From a virus, in IMG/VR virus record IMGVR_UViG_3300037882_000558, positions 1 through 58,362 of that record: DNA of 58,362 nucleotides. The stretch is one strand, 5' to 3'. The translations under genes and the position numbers were made by a program. Shown one piece after another: positions 25,328 to 33,800 of this stretch (position 1 is its first letter; every line of letters begins with the position of its first letter). The notes beneath the pieces were generated by a model. That model was not told the origin of the DNA and did no database searches. It saw only the letters and a list, made by a program, of their open reading frames with translations.

Positions 25328-25611
25328 TTGGAATCCTTATTTGAGAACTTTTTCAGTAGTTCTACAGAGCCTTGCTGCTTGTTAAAGCACTCGGCATAAA
25401 TTTTTACGTCTTCGGCTTTATTAGCCAAAATTTGTTCAAAACTAGCCCCTTCTAACAATGAGGAAAGACCTGGTTTACACAATTCAAACGCCTTAGGGTC
25501 TAAAACTACGACTCTATCGGGCGGAACTACTGGCGGAACTTTTTTAGCAAATAAGCTACATCCGTTTAATAGGGATAAACTAATTACAATGCTTAGAACT
25601 AGTTTTTTCAT
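25324..25611 (-). CDS. Outer-membrane lipoprotein spanin (Rz1-type)
   Basis: 95 residues with a lipoprotein signal: KK, hydrophobic stretch, and LLNGC (acylated C18), then a Pro-rich segment KKVPPVVPPD as in other o-spanins. It would be anchored in the outer membrane and pair with the inner-membrane protein encoded just upstream to fuse the two membranes at the last step of lysis. The gene is separate from and only 4 bases overlapping the Rz-like gene, not nested. Confidence 0.82.
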   Translation of the reverse strand: MKKLVLSIVISLSLLNGCSLFAKKVPPVVPPDRVVVLDPKAFELCKPGLSSLLEGASFEQILANKAEDVKIYAECFNKQQGSVELLKKFSNKDSK

Positions 25612-25973
25612 TGTTTGGTCCCTGCAGAAACAAGGGAGTTATAACTATTTATAAAATTCTCAGATAAGGTACACTCACCATTTTTTACAATGACAAGGGG
25701 CTTATCTTTAGATAATACTAAGATTTGATTTATCTTACCATCTAGTAGTTTGGCTTTACTATCATTAAGTTCTATTAATTTAGTACTGCTAATCTGTAGA
25801 TCTACTATATGAGTATCTATTGTTTTGGTATACTCTGCCCATCTTTGCTCATAGCGTTGAGATACATCTCGTTCTGCACGAGTATAAACCGCATTATATG
25901 CAAAATAAAGAATTGAAGTAAGGCATATAGCTATTACTATCTGTTTAGAGTATTTAAGAAACCAAATAAGCAT
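25608..25973 (-). CDS. Inner-membrane spanin (Rz-type)
   Basis: 121 residues. Residues 8-27 are a transmembrane segment (KQIVIAICLTSILYFAYNAV) preceded by few charges, and the rest is a predicted periplasmic helical region of alternating charged and hydrophobic residues, the normal i-spanin plan. A single Cys near the C-terminus is present. With the lipoprotein it forms the two-component spanin, which implies a Gram-negative host. Confidence 0.8.
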   Translation of the reverse strand: MLIWFLKYSKQIVIAICLTSILYFAYNAVYTRAERDVSQRYEQRWAEYTKTIDTHIVDLQISSTKLIELNDSKAKLLDGKINQILVLSKDKPLVIVKNGECTLSENFINSYNSLVSAGTKQ

Positions 25974-26376
25974 CTGTTGTCGTCTGTGTAATATAGACGT
26001 CCGTTTTAGTGAGGGTTATTACTTTGTCAAGTAAAAGTAATAGGTTACCTTTATGGACAACAGGTTCAGAGCCTACATTGTATTGATAAGAGGTAGAAAT
26101 AGTTATATTATTCATCTGATATATAGCTCCTACACTACTTTGACTAAGCTGACTTAATATAGCGCTTAATAATTGATGTAATTGTGTTATTATAGCAGTA
26201 CTACTGCTACTAAGTCTAACACTGGCTGCACATACTAAATTAAGCACCTTAACAATAGTCGAGGTGCTTGAAATAGCAGATTGGTTATTAGAAGATAGCC
26301 CCAGAGTGTGTACTAATGTAATTGCTCTAGGACTACTAGTATTAGTTTGACTACATGGGGCTACGATTAAATCCAT
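25954..26376 (-). CDS. Hypothetical protein, Ser/Thr-rich
   Basis: 140 residues, rich in Ser, Thr and Leu with no clear membrane span or lipobox. It overlaps the i-spanin start by 20 bases and lies 2 bases after the preceding gene. Repeated SSST-type segments and hydrophobic heptads would suit a tail-associated or lysis-associated structural protein. Not recognised. Confidence 0.55.
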   Translation of the reverse strand: MDLIVAPCSQTNTSSPRAITLVHTLGLSSNNQSAISSTSTIVKVLNLVCAASVRLSSSSTAIITQLHQLLSAILSQLSQSSVGAIYQMNNITISTSYQYNVGSEPVVHKGNLLLLLDKVITLTKTDVYITQTTTDAYLVS

Positions 26377-26378
26377 AA

Positions 26379-26759
26379 TTAGGTAGGCTGATTAGCTGTA
26401 TACGTAATTGCAGGGAAATTAACACCATTACCTGAAGTAACTACCTGGTCACTTGTTTCATCAGTTACCCAGATTACATTAGCAGTACCATCTGTAAAAG
26501 CTACGTGAAGATTAGGAGTAGCTCCCGAATTTGCTATAGCTGTACCGCTTTTTGCACCTGAGGTTAGTACCCTATTACTACCACTTGAGGATAAGGTGTA
26601 ATCACCGTTAACCATAGTAATACTAGCAATTATATTTGAAACTACTGTGGCGTAGGAATCACCTGCAGCATACGCTTTTATTAAAAGCATACGTGTAGCA
26701 TTATTTTTAATATCATTCAGGCCGTTATCTAATACGCCTGATCTTACCCATTTTGCCAT
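26379..26759 (-). CDS. Probable structural/tail protein
   Basis: 126 residues, mainly Ala, Ser, Thr, Val and Asn, with beta-strand-like segments (TMVNGDYTLSSSG, LHVAFTDGTANVIWVTDE). That composition is typical of phage decoration or tail-fibre accessory proteins. It is in the tail-protein unit, nine bases after the FCCH-domain gene. No specific family recognised. Confidence 0.6.
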   Translation of the reverse strand: MAKWVRSGVLDNGLNDIKNNATRMLLIKAYAAGDSYATVVSNIIASITMVNGDYTLSSSGSNRVLTSGAKSGTAIANSGATPNLHVAFTDGTANVIWVTDETSDQVVTSGNGVNFPAITYTANQPT

Positions 26760-26768
26760 TATGCTTCC

Positions 26769-27359
26769 TTATCTAGTAACTTCTTTTACTAAGGTAACAT
26801 TACCTACTAGTAATTCCGAAACATTAGGGCCACTTATTACTTCTAAGCTATATACCGCTGTTTTAAAGTCGTAAGCTGCGGTTACTGTAGCGGAGATTAG
26901 AATAGTAATAGTACTAGTAGCTGAATCAATAACTATCTTACCATTTTCAGTAGTAAGTTCATCGATTACTGTAGTAGAATCTGCTGTAGCACGTATTTGC
27001 ATTCTAGCTGTAAGACCTACTACACTTACAGGTTGCTTGTATACTAGCTGACCACCAGTAGTATAAGCAGGATAGCTAATACTATTTTCAGAATTTATAG
27101 TAACAGTATTCGTATCTGTAGCATATGCTGTATAATATTCCTCAGCATCGCTATTTATATTCTTCATTCCGTTTACATTAACTATCTGAAATCTCCAACC
27201 ACGTGGAATACCGTGTGACGGGGCAGTTACTACAACTGGCGCAGCTTGAGTAATCGCAGTGATAGCAACATAAACAAAGTCAGCACTTTCCCAACGTAAT
27301 ATTTGCTGAAAAGTGCTGCCTTGATATATCTTCAAGTTTAATTTGGTAGGTATTTGCAT
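26769..27359 (-). CDS. Tail-associated protein with FCCH-like beta domain
   Basis: 196 residues from ATG 27359 (MQIPTKLNLK), with GAGGAA 10 bases upstream. The reading frame stays open to 27386, but that codon lies in the -10 box of the promoter at 27386-27414 and upstream of the predicted start of transcription, so it is rejected. Residues 30-105 follow the repeat pattern ITQAAPVVVTAPSHG, then VNGMKNINSD, known from ubiquitin E1 FCCH-like domains in phage structural proteins. The C-terminal half resembles a baseplate or tail immunoglobulin-like fold (inference). Confidence 0.65.
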   Translation of the reverse strand: MQIPTKLNLKIYQGSTFQQILRWESADFVYVAITAITQAAPVVVTAPSHGIPRGWRFQIVNVNGMKNINSDAEEYYTAYATDTNTVTINSENSISYPAYTTGGQLVYKQPVSVVGLTARMQIRATADSTTVIDELTTENGKIVIDSATSTITILISATVTAAYDFKTAVYSLEVISGPNVSELLVGNVTLVKEVTR

Positions 27360-27369
27360 AAAGATAGTT

Positions 27370-27407
27370 CCTCTATTTTGTACCAATTATAACATAGAGG
27401 TACAAAA
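27370..27407. repeat. Two interlocked inverted repeats across the -10 box
   Basis: TTTTGTACC (27376-27384) pairs with GGTACAAAA (27399-27407), and CCTCTAT (27370-27376) pairs with ATAGAGG (27394-27400). The pairs are interleaved, so only one can form at a time. All four arms surround or overlap the -10 element and the start point. Confidence 0.6.
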
Positions 27408-27414
27408 CAGTCAA
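27386..27414 (-). promoter_or_regulatory. Sigma70-type promoter with extended -10
   Basis: On the - strand: TTGACT (27409-27414), a 17-base spacer, TATAAT (27386-27391) preceded by TGT. Five of six -35 bases match and the -10 is perfect. It would start transcription near 27379 and drive the FCCH-domain gene, spanins, holin, endolysin and the SGNH proteins. Confidence 0.85.
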
Positions 27415-27431
27415 GCATTTTATTATACCTA

Positions 27432-28337
27432 CTATAGTTCTTCTATTTCTACCGTAGAGCTATAGAAATTTAAAGTAGGATGGGTGATAGCATTCAAGTT
27501 TTTAAATTTACCGTAGATTTGATAACTACGTTCTTTTTCGTAATCTAAAATATTATTAGGAAATAAGCTTACAAATACTGGTTTTCTGAGACCTACTCTC
27601 TTACAGATTTTTTCCATAATCTGCCTATCGCTATCAGTTAACCAAGTAAGATCAAATTTTAACGAATTATAGGTAACACCGTACTTAGTGATTAAGTCCC
27701 CAGATTCCGTTCTATTATTTGTACTAGAATCGCTAGTTTGTAGACTTATACCGTAGCCGGTATTATAAATTGGGGTCCAGGAAGCTCCTACTATTAAATG
27801 AGACATGGAAATATTCTGATTAGTATTGCCAGTATCGTTTATTTGTATAATTAGACAGGTAACAGATGTAGGTACTGGTTCAGGTAAGAATACTCTTATA
27901 GTATCAGCAGATAGGCCGTAACTAGTAGATAGCGTAGTATAATTTACACTGTCTTTATTAGAACTATACGGTCTGCAGCTAATAGGCCCACTTGACCACA
28001 ATGGTGTACCAGTTGCAGTTCCGTCTATAGTAGGACTACCTACTGTACCGTCTAGTACAGGAGTAAAAGTGTAACCCAATACTGTTATAGTAGCATTAAC
28101 AGTTAAATTAGTAAATGTACCTACAATAGTATCTATACCGGAAGGTAGAGTAGGTATATCGTCCAATCTTAAATTAACCCGTACGGTACTAGAGCCAGCA
28201 GGAGCACTTCTCCATATATAAGATCGCTGCTCTTTCTTTAAATTAGAAACATTTAAAGAGCCTATAGTACTAGAAGCTGCTAGTGTGGCTAGTTCTACTA
28301 CATTTTGATATACAATTTTTAAGTTATTTTGTGCCAT
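27432..28337 (-). CDS. Probable tail protein
   Basis: 301 residues, rich in Thr, Ser, Ile and Asn with long beta-strand-like stretches, which fits a beta-sandwich structural protein. ATG 28337 has a CAGGAGTAAT ribosome site. The C-terminal third (DRQIMEKICKRVGLRKPVFV, DYEKERSYQIYGKF) is different in composition and may contact the tail tip. It ends about 20 bases before the promoter at 27414. No family could be named, but the neighbours on both sides are tail proteins. Confidence 0.6.
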   Translation of the reverse strand: MAQNNLKIVYQNVVELATLAASSTIGSLNVSNLKKEQRSYIWRSAPAGSSTVRVNLRLDDIPTLPSGIDTIVGTFTNLTVNATITVLGYTFTPVLDGTVGSPTIDGTATGTPLWSSGPISCRPYSSNKDSVNYTTLSTSYGLSADTIRVFLPEPVPTSVTCLIIQINDTGNTNQNISMSHLIVGASWTPIYNTGYGISLQTSDSSTNNRTESGDLITKYGVTYNSLKFDLTWLTDSDRQIMEKICKRVGLRKPVFVSLFPNNILDYEKERSYQIYGKFKNLNAITHPTLNFYSSTVEIEEL

Positions 28338-28338
28338 A

Positions 28339-28878
28339 TTACTCCTGCGGCCAGGTTATAGCATCTACCTTTTCAGTAGTATCTGTAGTTTCTGCCATTA
28401 ATTGTTGGTACAGTGTATCTGATATCTCTATTAAACTTTGACGCCTATTCGAAATATCTAAACCTATTTGAGCTAAATCCTGAAAGGATAAGGTTCGCAT
28501 TACATTATCGTAACAGCGCCAAAGCTTAGTAGTTTCACCACTTATCTGCATACCCATTACTGATCCAATAATATTAATAATACTATCTCCGTCAGTATTT
28601 ATAAAGAAATCGCTGAAAGCAATAGGTTTAGAATCTAATTCTTGACGTTTTGCTTTCAACTGCTCCCATTTCTTTTCTTTATAGGTATGTAAAGATACAG
28701 GATCTTTCCATACTACAAGATTATTTATATAGTGAGGTTGCCAACCTGGAAAAGGTTTAGTTTCTAAACCAGCCCAATAAGGTACATTGACCCACCCGGG
28801 AGCTAACATATCAGGGTCAATGTCTGAATTTAAGACACCTATAATTAAGGTGCCTTCTAATTTAATGTATGTTGCCAT
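28339..28878 (-). CDS. Tail-associated protein with DUF4376-like domain
   Basis: 179 residues. The C-terminal 100 residues (PIAFSDFFINTDGDSI, then LWRCYDNVMRTLSFQDLAQIG) match the same region of the protein at 29131-29757 closely, and have the DUF4376 look seen in phage tail-fibre or tail-fibre assembly proteins. The N-terminal 75 residues are unrelated to the paralogue. It abuts the gene before it and the lipoprotein gene lies on its other side. Confidence 0.65.
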   Translation of the reverse strand: MATYIKLEGTLIIGVLNSDIDPDMLAPGWVNVPYWAGLETKPFPGWQPHYINNLVVWKDPVSLHTYKEKKWEQLKAKRQELDSKPIAFSDFFINTDGDSIINIIGSVMGMQISGETTKLWRCYDNVMRTLSFQDLAQIGLDISNRRQSLIEISDTLYQQLMAETTDTTEKVDAITWPQE

Positions 28879-28880
28879 TT

Positions 28881-29111
28881 TTATTCTGCTTGAGCTTTAG
28901 TTACTGCTTCACGAATGCCGGAAAATTCAGCTTCTAGCTCCGCATCCGTTTTACCTTTAGGGGAGAAAGTAGTTAAATAAGGATTTTTACTAACTCCTGG
29001 CACATATTTAACTACAGGAGTTTTATCTTTAACGGAAGTAGTAGCTACAGTAGTGCAGGCACTAGATAATACTAGAAGGGCGGATAGAAATAATAAACGA
29101 ATATGTTTCAT
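28881..29111 (-). CDS. Lipoprotein
   Basis: 76 residues from ATG 29111 (MKHIRLLFLSALLVLSSAC): basic start, hydrophobic stretch and an LSSAC lipobox with C19 as the acylated residue. A TTG at 29123 is a possible but weaker start. The mature part is about 58 residues and hydrophilic, so it would be a small periplasmic or surface lipoprotein. Lipoproteins of this sort from phages (for example T5 Llp) block the receptor against a second phage; that role is an inference here. It lies between the two DUF4376-domain genes. Confidence 0.7.
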   Translation of the reverse strand: MKHIRLLFLSALLVLSSACTTVATTSVKDKTPVVKYVPGVSKNPYLTTFSPKGKTDAELEAEFSGIREAVTKAQAE

Positions 29112-29130
29112 TGAATTGTCCAAGTTAAAA

Positions 29131-29757
29131 TTAAGGGATAGGCCAAATAAATTCAGGGAAATTAATGGCGTTTACTTCTTGTTCTGTAGTAGCAGCTTCT
29201 ATATCGTCAACTAATTCGCCATTAATGCGTATTAAAGCAGCGCGACGATCAGCCATACTAGAGCCGATCTCAATTAGATCCTGTATAGTGAGTGTTCTCC
29301 ATACATTGTCTGAACATCTCCAATCTATCGTAGTTAGGTTTTTAGCCTGCATTTTCATTACAGAGCCCATAATATCAATAACACTACGTTCAGTACTATC
29401 TATAAAAAAATCCGCATAAGAAATAGGAGCGTAATCATATTGATCTCGAATAGCTTTAAAAGACATAACTTTTCTGGCTTTTAAAGAATCTAACTGATTT
29501 CCTGTATCTAATATTGATATAGCCCCAATAAATGCTTCGTTATTTTGAATAACCGCTTCAAAACCTACTAATAAATTAGTAGCATCTAATGGTATGTACC
29601 ATGTCCATTGTGCTGCTTTGCCCTCTAAAAATTTCTCAGAACTTATGTAGCTGCGAACACATATAACTAAATCAGGGAATTTCCCCTCTAGATTTTCTAC
29701 ACGATGGTAAGTAGTTGTCACCCCATTAGGTGTGGTTATATTTTTTATTAATGCCAT
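29131..29757 (-). CDS. Tail-associated protein with DUF4376-like domain
   Basis: 208 residues. The C-terminal half (PISYADFFIDSTERSV, then DWRCSDNVWRTLTIQDLIEIG) is homologous to the gene at 28339-28878. The N-terminal half (about 1-95) carries a Trp-rich beta segment (AAQWTWYIPLDATNLLVGF). The region around 29100 is a duplication with the lipoprotein in the middle. It follows the 271-residue tail protein by 9 bases. Confidence 0.65.
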   Translation of the reverse strand: MALIKNITTPNGVTTTYHRVENLEGKFPDLVICVRSYISSEKFLEGKAAQWTWYIPLDATNLLVGFEAVIQNNEAFIGAISILDTGNQLDSLKARKVMSFKAIRDQYDYAPISYADFFIDSTERSVIDIMGSVMKMQAKNLTTIDWRCSDNVWRTLTIQDLIEIGSSMADRRAALIRINGELVDDIEAATTEQEVNAINFPEFIWPIP

Positions 29758-29766
29758 TATTGTACC

Positions 29767-30582
29767 TTAAGAAAGACGAGTACCGTCTAGAACCAGAACA
29801 TTTCCTGGTTCTAGGTATGTTTCATAATAATCGTAAAGATTGTCATAATCGCGCGGATAGCGATTTACTATGAATCTACGACGTCGAATCCTTCCAGATA
29901 CTAAGGAAAGACCCCAGGAATCTTGCCATATATCTTCTAGACTACCTTCTGCAGTAGCAGTACCTCCTCCATACGTATTAGATATAATAACAGGTCTTGC
30001 TACGGGCGAAGCTCCTAAATCTTCGCCATCATATATTAAATCTAAAGCATTACTAGGTGTCCAAGCTCCTGAGGGTGGGAAGCTAAGTGTTTGAGCGCTA
30101 CCTATACTTATAACGCTTTTAATTGTCATAGCCTCTTGAGAAGTACTAAAAGCTACTTTATTATCGGCAGTATAAAGTACAAGACCATATTCACCTGCCG
30201 TCGGTGCAGAGTAAGGCCCAAACACATGAATTTTAGGAGTCTGCAAACTTAAATGGGATATATCATCTAAATTAGTGGCGGCATCTTGGACTGAAAATAA
30301 AGAAAACTCCCATCTGTTACTACCAGCATATCTAGCATAGTTAGCTACTACTATTCCACTTTGTAGTTCTATACCAAAAACGGGGGCGTCTGTTGAATTA
30401 GACATAGTATACTCGTAAATCCAATTATCTAAGAACCCGTAAGTATAACCACCCCCATCATAAGTTAGTAACGTAGCAGAAGTATTTAGTGTGGCTAACC
30501 CTAAATATCTATAGCCTTGCGTAGCATCACTAACTGTTAGTTCATTACCTTGGTTTACACAAGTAAAGCCATAATTTGCCAT
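29767..30582 (-). CDS. Probable tail protein
   Basis: 271 residues. It begins MANYGFTCVNQGNELTVSD and is rich in Tyr, Gly and Ser strands, similar in style to small phage tail proteins found after central tail fibres. A YRYLGLATLN strand and a C-terminal basic patch (SGRIRRRRFIVNRYPRDYDN) stand out. The stop-start junction with the 92-residue gene above is one base. No exact family is recognised. Confidence 0.6.
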   Translation of the reverse strand: MANYGFTCVNQGNELTVSDATQGYRYLGLATLNTSATLLTYDGGGYTYGFLDNWIYEYTMSNSTDAPVFGIELQSGIVVANYARYAGSNRWEFSLFSVQDAATNLDDISHLSLQTPKIHVFGPYSAPTAGEYGLVLYTADNKVAFSTSQEAMTIKSVISIGSAQTLSFPPSGAWTPSNALDLIYDGEDLGASPVARPVIISNTYGGGTATAEGSLEDIWQDSWGLSLVSGRIRRRRFIVNRYPRDYDNLYDYYETYLEPGNVLVLDGTRLS

Positions 30583-30861
30583 TTATTTAACCATATTAAT
30601 GTAAGTTGCACGAAAGTCATCAGCATAAGGAAAGGCAGGAATAGTAACACGAGGATAGCCTAGAGCGTAATCCCAGTAGGGAATTACGCTACCCCCTTGT
30701 TGGAAGGTCATACCAGTTAACCCAGCAAACATAGGGAATGAAAATACTTGTTCAGTAGTCTGACCTTGTACAACATTACAAACCCAGCCACCTTGTCTGG
30801 TTAAAGAATTGTATATTTCATTACCTGCACTATCCCATACTTGTAAGCCATAATCGCTCAT
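30583..30861 (-). CDS. Small tail-associated protein
   Basis: 92 residues (MSDYGLQVWDSAGNEIYNS...), a compact beta-rich protein whose opening resembles that of the adjacent 271-residue protein. It overlaps the large fibre gene by 4 bases and is likely made with it. A role as tail-tip accessory protein is suggested by position only. Confidence 0.6.
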   Translation of the reverse strand: MSDYGLQVWDSAGNEIYNSLTRQGGWVCNVVQGQTTEQVFSFPMFAGLTGMTFQQGGSVIPYWDYALGYPRVTIPAFPYADDFRATYINMVK

Positions 30862-33800
30862 AGTAACCCTAATCTAACACGTCTATTATTAAAATCATCA
30901 TAAACTTCAATTCTATTTGAAGTTACTTGAACACGCCCTGTAGAAGTAGCTCCATCCTTAATAACATCTGTTAAAGCAGCAACTGTTAGATTACTAGCTG
31001 TTAACTGACCTATATGAGCGGAACGAATTAAAGCGGAAGTCATAACAACATCCCAGGTAGTCTGATTAAAACTACCATTTAAATTAGTACCGATAGTAGC
31101 ACCTACAGTAGCCCCATTGGCAGGTCTATTACCGTCGTTGTTAGCAACGCTTGACCAGTTAGCAGTTGTAGCTGCAGTATTAATTGAAGGTACTAATGCT
31201 GAATTAGCGACTTCTGTACCACTACCACTACCTATACCTGTAATAACGTTGTCTGAAATTGCGATGCTATCATTTCTAAGTATACTAGGAGCATTGGTAG
31301 CGTCTGTTTTAACGGCTCCGATACCAACAGGGGTTACACCCCCGACGGCGGAAGGTCCTCCGGATGTAGATATAGTACCATCAGCATTAACTGTAATACC
31401 AATATTATCATTTCGAAGTATAGTATCACTAGGCTTACCTGCAATATTAGTATTCCAATTAGCCCCTAAGGTAGCATCTAAATCACCTGCATAACCTAGT
31501 TGTCTAGTAGAAAGTGCCGGGCCTGGAGCATAAGGCGAAGGCCCTTCTTGGTTTACAGACACACGCTCAAATTGAGGAGCAGCCATCCATATCCAGCTCT
31601 CGGCGGAACCTCCTGACCAGGTATTATATTTACGAATATAAGGACAAGCTACAGTGGCCCCTGAAGGTACTGTAGCTATTGCAAATATTCTTGCATAGGA
31701 ACCTAAAGTATCTGCAGAGCCTTGCAATCCAGGAGTATTAGGTAATTCTGTAGTAGTAATTAAGTTACCTGAGGTGTCAAACCAGCTAATACCCCCACCA
31801 GTATTACTTCTATGTGCTTGAGCATAGTAAGAAAAACAATACTTTGATCCTGCAACTACAGGGATACCATAATTTCTACCCCAGCTACCCATTGGGTAGA
31901 AGTCAATAACAGGTGTATTGTTATCCCCACTAGCAATATTATTTTGGTGCATAACTAAATTTCTAGTAGTTATACCATATAATGTGTAGCTACTACTAAA
32001 TATATTACTAGACCATTGTAGCCCTACGTCTATTGCTATATCTCCTGCTTGGATACCTGAGCCCCAGGTCATTGCAGATTGTTGATCACTATTAGGTATT
32101 AGGTTCTGACCTACAACTTGATAAGTATTATCAACCTGTACACCTGAGGTTCCTATATTGCTTAACACACCTCCATTTACTGTAATAGTTTGGTTTAATA
32201 AAGCACTTTGTTCAAAGTACTCACGTAAACTAGGTTCTGTACCGTCTACTACGTTAATAAATGGTATACCAAATACAGCATTATTATTATAACTAGTGTA
32301 AAACTGGTAAGCTCTATGACCTACAGCTTGAATATCTCCACCACCAGAAGTAAAGCAGTAATTTGTACCTCCAGATATTTTTATACCGGTTCTGCAATCC
32401 CAAACACCGGCACTTTCACTAGTATTAGCTCCTGAACCTGCTGGAAATATATAACCTACAAATAAGTACCAGCGATCTGTACTCATTGAGCTTTTACCTA
32501 ATGTTGCAAAATATGGGTTACCATTAGGATTAGTAGTATTTAAATCTGATACATTACTAGTACCCCAATACATAGTACCGTCAGATCCCCCAGTATTACG
32601 AATAGGTACAGCAAATCTATAGGTACGATTTGCATTTAGAGATATGCCATAAGCACCCCAGCCACCGCCAGAATTACTGTCTCCAGTAGTTTCTTGACAG
32701 TACCATACAATATCATTATTACCTTTAGGGCCTGTAAATGATCCACCTAAATCAAGAGTACTAACTATTCGGTTATACTCACCATTTTGTGACCAAGGAA
32801 TAGCCGCATCTCGTTTCCACCAGCTAGTATCAATTAAATTATTCTTAATTGAATCGTCTGAAGGTCGTCCGTTTACATAAGTCCATGCTAAACCGGCACT
32901 ACCACCGCTAGCATCTAAGATTACGGTACCGTCAGGTTTGCGAATAGTTAAACCATTAGCATTAATCTGTGAAGCAGTTAACTGACCACGAATAATAGCG
33001 GCATCAAATTCAGCTGCACCATTCCCTGAAATCATCCAACCTAAAGCACCTGCTAGATAATTAGAACTGCTTAATGTATTACCTACTTGTAAGGACCCTG
33101 TAGTAACCTTACTTCCTGTTACACTATCGATCTTTGCATTAGTAATGGCCGCATCTGCTATAATAGCACTACCTGCAGTAATAGTACCTACAGCCATTTT
33201 AGCGGCAGTAACAGTACCGTCAACAATTAAACTTGCATCATTTAATTTTTCAACTGAAAAATCAGCATACCAGGCCTCACCAGTATAGGCACTTCTATCA
33301 GCCCAAGGTCCGAATACTAAACTAGTAGCTCCGGTAACTATTGTTGTAGTTACTGTTATACGTTGCCATCCTGCAGTATTAGTAGAACCTACATCGGTAT
33401 GTAAAGAGGCACCACCAGAAGGAGAAAATTGTAAGGATACTAACCCTAAACTACCTGAACCTGCTCCTTTATTAACCAATACAGATATTTTATACTGTTC
33501 ACCTGCTACTACAGGTATAGGGATTGCAAAAGTATTATCCCTAGAGTTGAACTCCGAAGCATATGAGACAGGGCAACCACCAGGAACTGCCGGGTCTGTA
33601 AAAACTAATCTACGTACAAAACCCGCCCAGCCAGTAGTACCTGATTCAAAAGAAGGGTCTACTGCTAATGATTTAGGTGAAATTAATACATGTTGAGCTC
33701 TTACAGCGCCAGCAGCTAATTCACTAACGCCAATAGCGGCTGCAGCTACTTTACCAAATACTACACTGTTATTTTTTAAGTCACCACCGTCTACTTCTAA

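Noticed and set aside
27360-27386. Upstream start of the FCCH-domain protein
   Set aside because: Lies in the -10 box and before the predicted transcription start.
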